From an uncultured Oscillospiraceae bacterium (GTDB lineage: Bacteria > Bacillota > Clostridia > Oscillospirales > Acutalibacteraceae), in the NCBI GenBank assembly GCA_900543795.1, contig UQSH01000054.1, positions 1 through 9,173 of the forward strand: 9,173 nt of DNA, read 5' to 3'. Within the stretch, counting starts at the first letter, position 1. Every line of letters starts with the position of its first letter. The notes below the pieces were generated by a model. That model saw nothing but the letters and a program-made list of their open reading frames with translations. It was not told where the DNA came from and made no database searches. A program made the position numbers and the translations under genes. This document shows positions 7,186-9,173 of the stretch, in pieces.

Positions 7186-7280
7186 ACCATAGCGGAGCAA
7201 AATTACTGTTAATAAGACCGTTTAAAATGAATTTCGGGTTAAGGGGTAGAGGGATATGTTCCTAAATTATAATTCTGCAA

Positions 7281-7312
7281 AAAATAAGGCTGACCGCAAA
7301 AACAGTCAGCCG
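7281..7312 (-). terminator. Intrinsic terminator after the prs-membrane protein unit
   Basis: Read on the minus strand, GGCTGAC (7311-7305) pairs perfectly with GTCAGCC (7294-7288) around a 10-nt loop, followed by TTATTTTTT. It begins 7 nt after the stop codon of the membrane-protein gene. The plus strand also ends in GTTTTTATT, so the hairpin may work in both directions, though no plus-strand gene leads into it. Confidence 0.88.
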
Positions 7313-7318
7313 TTTTTA

Positions 7319-7906
7319 TTATTCCTCTGTGCTTTGCTCGGAAGCCTTTTCTTTTGCACTTTCAATCAAATCGTTAAGCGATTTTTGATTGAGTGAGTCA
7401 ACACGGTCGTATTTAACAGGCTCCTTATCTTTAAACTCTGTGCCGTTTTCGTTAATAAGAGTAAGAGAAAGAACATCGCCAACTATTGAATATTTATATG
7501 TTACGCTCTGTGCTGTTGTGCCGTTTGTTATTGTAAGTCTGTCGCCCTTAACATCATACTGTCCGTCAAACGAGAATGTTGAAATGTAAGAGCTGTATGT
7601 TCCGTCATCATAAAACTCGTAAGCGGAAAGACCGGGCGCAGATTGGCTTTGCCATTTGTTGACAAGCTTATCCTTTGAGGTTTCTCCTGCTATGTATGAA
7701 ACGGGATTAATATGATTAACAGAGCAAACAACAGTTGTTATAAGTGCAAGTGCGGCAATAAACGCAAGAACAACCGATAAAATAATCTGACCTGTTGTGA
7801 ATGTGTGCTTTGCCTTTTTAGGCTTAACCTCCTCATTGGGAGCAGCTGCATTGTTCACAGCTTCGGAGTTGCTGTCCTCAAATGTGAAATTATCTTTGTT
7901 ATCCAT
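7319..7906 (-). CDS. Single-pass membrane protein with extracytoplasmic beta-rich (DUF5640/lipocalin-like) domain
   Basis: The 195 residues divide into an acidic then basic cytoplasmic N-terminus (1-40, ending KPKKAKHTFTTGQ), one transmembrane helix (about 41-62) and an outer domain. Residues 80-168 carry the pattern LVNKWQSQ, YEFYDDGTYSSY, FDGQYDVKGDRLTIT, YKYSIVGDVLSLTL, typical of small beta-barrel domains in Clostridia annotated as DUF5640 or lipocalin-like. The tail (170-195) is Lys/Glu-rich, probably helical. C61 near the helix end lacks a proper lipobox, so I do not call a lipoprotein. The ATG lies 1 nt after the prs stop, and the nearest SD-like AGGA (7923-7920) is 13 nt away, so translation probably depends on ribosomes ending prs. 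Function unknown: such domains are often proposed to bind small ligands or the cell surface, but nothing here identifies a ligand. Confidence 0.8.
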   Translation of the reverse strand: MDNKDNFTFEDSNSEAVNNAAAPNEEVKPKKAKHTFTTGQIILSVVLAFIAALALITTVVCSVNHINPVSYIAGETSKDKLVNKWQSQSAPGLSAYEFYDDGTYSSYISTFSFDGQYDVKGDRLTITNGTTAQSVTYKYSIVGDVLSLTLINENGTEFKDKEPVKYDRVDSLNQKSLNDLIESAKEKASEQSTEE

Positions 7907-7907
7907 A

Positions 7908-9086
7908 TTATGCTTTCAATCCTTTTTTTCTTAATATAGCGTCTATTTTTTCCGAGCTGTCAAGCAAAGAAGAAACAGACATATCGTGGTTGAGCGTATC
8001 AAGAAAATATGCAATATATTTTGAAAGCTCAACAGATTGATACCAATCTCTTGCAAGAAGCTCGGGGGGTTGATAAACACCGTTTGTAGTAAATACCTTG
8101 GCAATAACACCGTTTTTATATGCTTCATCAAAAACTTCAAGTCCGTTTGCGAAAAGACCGAAGGTTGTGCAAACAAAAATTCTTTTTGCACCAAGGTCTT
8201 TAAGCTTTCTTGCAACCTCAAGCATTGATTCGCCGGAGGAAATCATATCGTCAACGATAATAATATCCTTACCGTTAACGGAATCGCCGAGATACTGATG
8301 CTCAACAATCGGGTTTCTTCCGTTAACAACCTTTGTGTAGTCTCTTCTTTTATAGAACATTCCCAAGTTAACACCAAGCTGAGTAGCAAAGAAGATACAT
8401 CTGTGCATTGCTCCCTCGTCGGGAGAAATAACCATAAGGTGATCCTTATCTATCTTTAAATCGTCAACATTATTAACAATTGCTTTAATCATTTGATATG
8501 CAGGCATAACATTTTCAAATGATTTATGAGGAATTGCATTTTGAACTCTTTGGTCGTGTGCGTCAAATGTGATAATGTTTTCAACTCCGAGATTAACAAG
8601 CTCTTGAAGTGCCATTGCGCAGTCAAGCGATTCACGGCTTGACCTTTTATGCTGGCGTCCCTCATAAAGCATTGGCATTATAACAGAAATTCTTTTTGCC
8701 TTTGAAGAAGCAGCCGAAATAACCCTCTTTAAATCTGCATAATGGTCGTCGGGTGATTTCGGAACAGTCATTCCGTACATTTTGTAGGTAACGCTGTAAT
8801 TGAAGCAATCGGTAACGATATACAGGTCGTAGCCTCTGACTGTATCGTTAATAACGGCCTTTCCTTCGCCGCTTCCGAAACGGGGATTAGAAATGTTGAT
8901 TTTATAGGTGTCTCTCTGGTAGCCGTAAAATGCAATAGAGCCCTGATGCTCAATAGCCTGTGTTTTTCTCCATTGAACAAGGTATTTATCAACCTTGTCT
9001 GCAAGAGCCTCACAGCCCGGCATTGCAATAATACCGAGAGGTCCGTAGGGGATTGTTTCAACTAATTGTGCTGTTAATCTTGCCAT
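7908..9086 (-). CDS. prs: Ribose-phosphate pyrophosphokinase (PRPP synthetase), long divergent type
   Basis: The predicted reaction is transfer of pyrophosphate from ATP to ribose 5-phosphate, giving PRPP for purine, pyrimidine, NAD, histidine and tryptophan synthesis in the cytoplasm. At 392 residues it is longer than the usual 310-320, with an extended N-terminus and C-terminal tail. Recognisable elements are FGSGEGKAVINDTVRGYDLYI (70-90), YEGRQHKRSSRES (141-153, where standard enzymes read GYARQDRK), DAHDQRVQ (175-182), VISPDEGAMHR (219-229, the SPDxG ribose-phosphate region), FYKRRDY (244-250, flexible loop) and the PRPP loop IIIVDDMISSGES (275-287). The loop keeps the DD pair but has SSGES where DTxGT is usual. 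ATG 9086 has AAGGAG with a 7-nt spacer. It could be a second Prs beside a canonical one elsewhere, or a related PRPP-binding protein. The family is clear; full catalytic activity is likely but not certain. Confidence 0.88.
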   Translation of the reverse strand: MARLTAQLVETIPYGPLGIIAMPGCEALADKVDKYLVQWRKTQAIEHQGSIAFYGYQRDTYKINISNPRFGSGEGKAVINDTVRGYDLYIVTDCFNYSVTYKMYGMTVPKSPDDHYADLKRVISAASSKAKRISVIMPMLYEGRQHKRSSRESLDCAMALQELVNLGVENIITFDAHDQRVQNAIPHKSFENVMPAYQMIKAIVNNVDDLKIDKDHLMVISPDEGAMHRCIFFATQLGVNLGMFYKRRDYTKVVNGRNPIVEHQYLGDSVNGKDIIIVDDMISSGESMLEVARKLKDLGAKRIFVCTTFGLFANGLEVFDEAYKNGVIAKVFTTNGVYQPPELLARDWYQSVELSKYIAYFLDTLNHDMSVSSLLDSSEKIDAILRKKGLKA

Positions 9087-9093
9087 TTTTAAA

Positions 9094-9099
9094 CTCCTT
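9094..9099 (-). promoter_or_regulatory. Strong ribosome-binding site of prs
   Basis: AAGGAG on the minus strand with a 7-nt A/T spacer to the ATG at 9086. This is the best-placed SD in the window and fixes the prs start. Confidence 0.85.
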
Positions 9100-9105
9100 G
9101 CTTTT

Positions 9106-9161
9106 CAGTATTAACTTAGGGTAACGGTAATAATCCGAACCCGTCAAAAATGCAGTATTAA
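9106..9161 (-). promoter_or_regulatory. Prs upstream region: 9-bp direct repeat and a PurR-box-like core
   Basis: TTAATACTG occurs twice on the minus strand (9161-9153 and 9114-9106, 47 nt apart). Between them are TTGACG (9147-9142), a good -35 candidate without a convincing -10 at 16-18 nt, and CCGAAC on the plus strand (9135-9140), the core of the B. subtilis PurR box. Only the core matches and no paired second box is seen before the window ends. Regulation by purines is therefore only a suggestion. Confidence 0.25.
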
Positions 9162-9173
9162 AGCAATATTTGT

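Larger units (their letters stand above)
7025..7260 (-). ncRNA. Candidate small RNA gene, family unknown
   Basis: The minus strand here is bounded by a perfect -10 hexamer TATAAT (7271-7266), giving an expected start near 7261-7259, and by the strong terminator ending at 7025, so a transcript of about 235 nt is predicted. The -35 position at 17-nt spacing reads GTCAGC and is poor. Just before the terminator is a nested structure: GAAATATTT and AAATATTTC (plus strand 7120-7128 and 7080-7088) form a 9-bp helix that stacks on an inner 5-bp hairpin (AACAG/CTGTT, 7103-7107 and 7115-7119). A 14-nt one-sided bulge with CGGCGG lies at 7089-7102. I do not recognise 6S, SRP, tmRNA, RNase P, a T-box or a known riboswitch. 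A leader RNA or a decayed gene is also possible. Confidence 0.35.
6846..7318. other. Gene-poor interval between sigG and the prs unit
   Basis: No convincing protein gene fills this stretch of about 470 nt. From the prs side it holds a terminator (7281-7312), a perfect TATAAT on the minus strand (7271-7266), a region with nested inverted repeats (7080-7128), a second strong minus-strand terminator (7025-7061), and then the sigG leader. A weak sigma-A-like pair on the minus strand, TTAACA (7017-7012) and GATAAT (6996-6991), has a 15-nt spacer and is only a suggestion for a sigG promoter. AGGAAATG occurs twice on the minus strand (about 6912-6919 and 6951-6958), but both lead to immediate or very early stops. 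I found no good match to SigF, SigG or SigE promoter consensus sequences. Confidence 0.6.

Noticed and set aside
7025..7260. 6S, SRP or T-box RNA identity for the candidate transcript
   Set aside because: I could not form the long 6S-type hairpin with a central bubble, the SRP GGAA apical loop context is absent, and no T-box sequence or specifier stem was found.
6994..7261. Minus-strand stop-free stretch of about 89 codons across the candidate RNA and terminator
   Set aside because: It has no ATG or GTG start at its head, crosses the strong terminator, and reads as a Cys/Phe/Tyr/His-rich shadow sequence.
7256..7396. Plus-strand 46-codon frame with a GAGGG just upstream
   Set aside because: The SD-like sequence is only 2 nt from the ATG, the frame runs through the prs-unit terminator hairpin, and it then becomes antisense to the membrane-protein gene.
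7319..7906. Lipoprotein assignment for the membrane protein, because of Cys after a hydrophobic run
   Set aside because: The residues before C61 (TVV) do not fit a lipobox, and 60 residues would be too long for a lipoprotein signal peptide.

Overview
This is an ordinary-looking, moderately AT-rich chromosomal stretch from an endospore-forming member of the Bacillota, most likely class Clostridia (Oscillospiraceae/Lachnospiraceae-like). The evidence is the forespore sigma factor SigG, Gram-positive-type UvrA and UvrB, a long divergent Prs of the kind I associate with gut Clostridia, and purine-rich Shine-Dalgarno (SD) sequences. I see no insertion sequence, prophage, CRISPR array, tRNA or rRNA. 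The species cannot be named from the sequence.

Layout. The plus strand from 1 to 6033 carries a tight three-gene unit: uvrB (5' end cut off by the window edge), a MATE-family membrane exporter, and uvrA, closed by a hairpin terminator at about 6049-6080. The minus strand carries sigG (6078-6845), convergent with uvrA, with its stop codon inside the shared terminator. Upstream of sigG lies a gene-poor stretch of about 470 nt (6846-7318). It holds two strong minus-strand intrinsic terminators about 230 nt apart, a candidate small transcript between them, and a possible RNA hairpin over the sigG ribosome-binding site. The minus strand from 7319 to 9086 is a two-gene unit: a long, divergent ribose-phosphate pyrophosphokinase followed after 1 nt by a single-pass membrane protein with an extracytoplasmic beta-rich domain. 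Its terminator is at 7281-7312.

How the genes work together. UvrA and UvrB locate and verify bulky DNA lesions in nucleotide excision repair. The exporter between them is a plausible partner that removes toxic compounds, but that is inferred from position. SigG drives late forespore transcription. Prs makes PRPP for nucleotide, NAD, histidine and tryptophan synthesis. Its membrane-protein neighbour has no known role.

Points worth a second look: the exporter inside the uvr operon; probable TTG start codons for both uvrA and sigG; the sequestering hairpin before sigG; a possible unannotated small RNA or small hydrophobic peptide at 7025-7260; and the altered PRPP loop and ATP-site residues of Prs. 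None of these amounts to a clearly new biological system. The small-RNA interval and the sigG leader are the best places to look.
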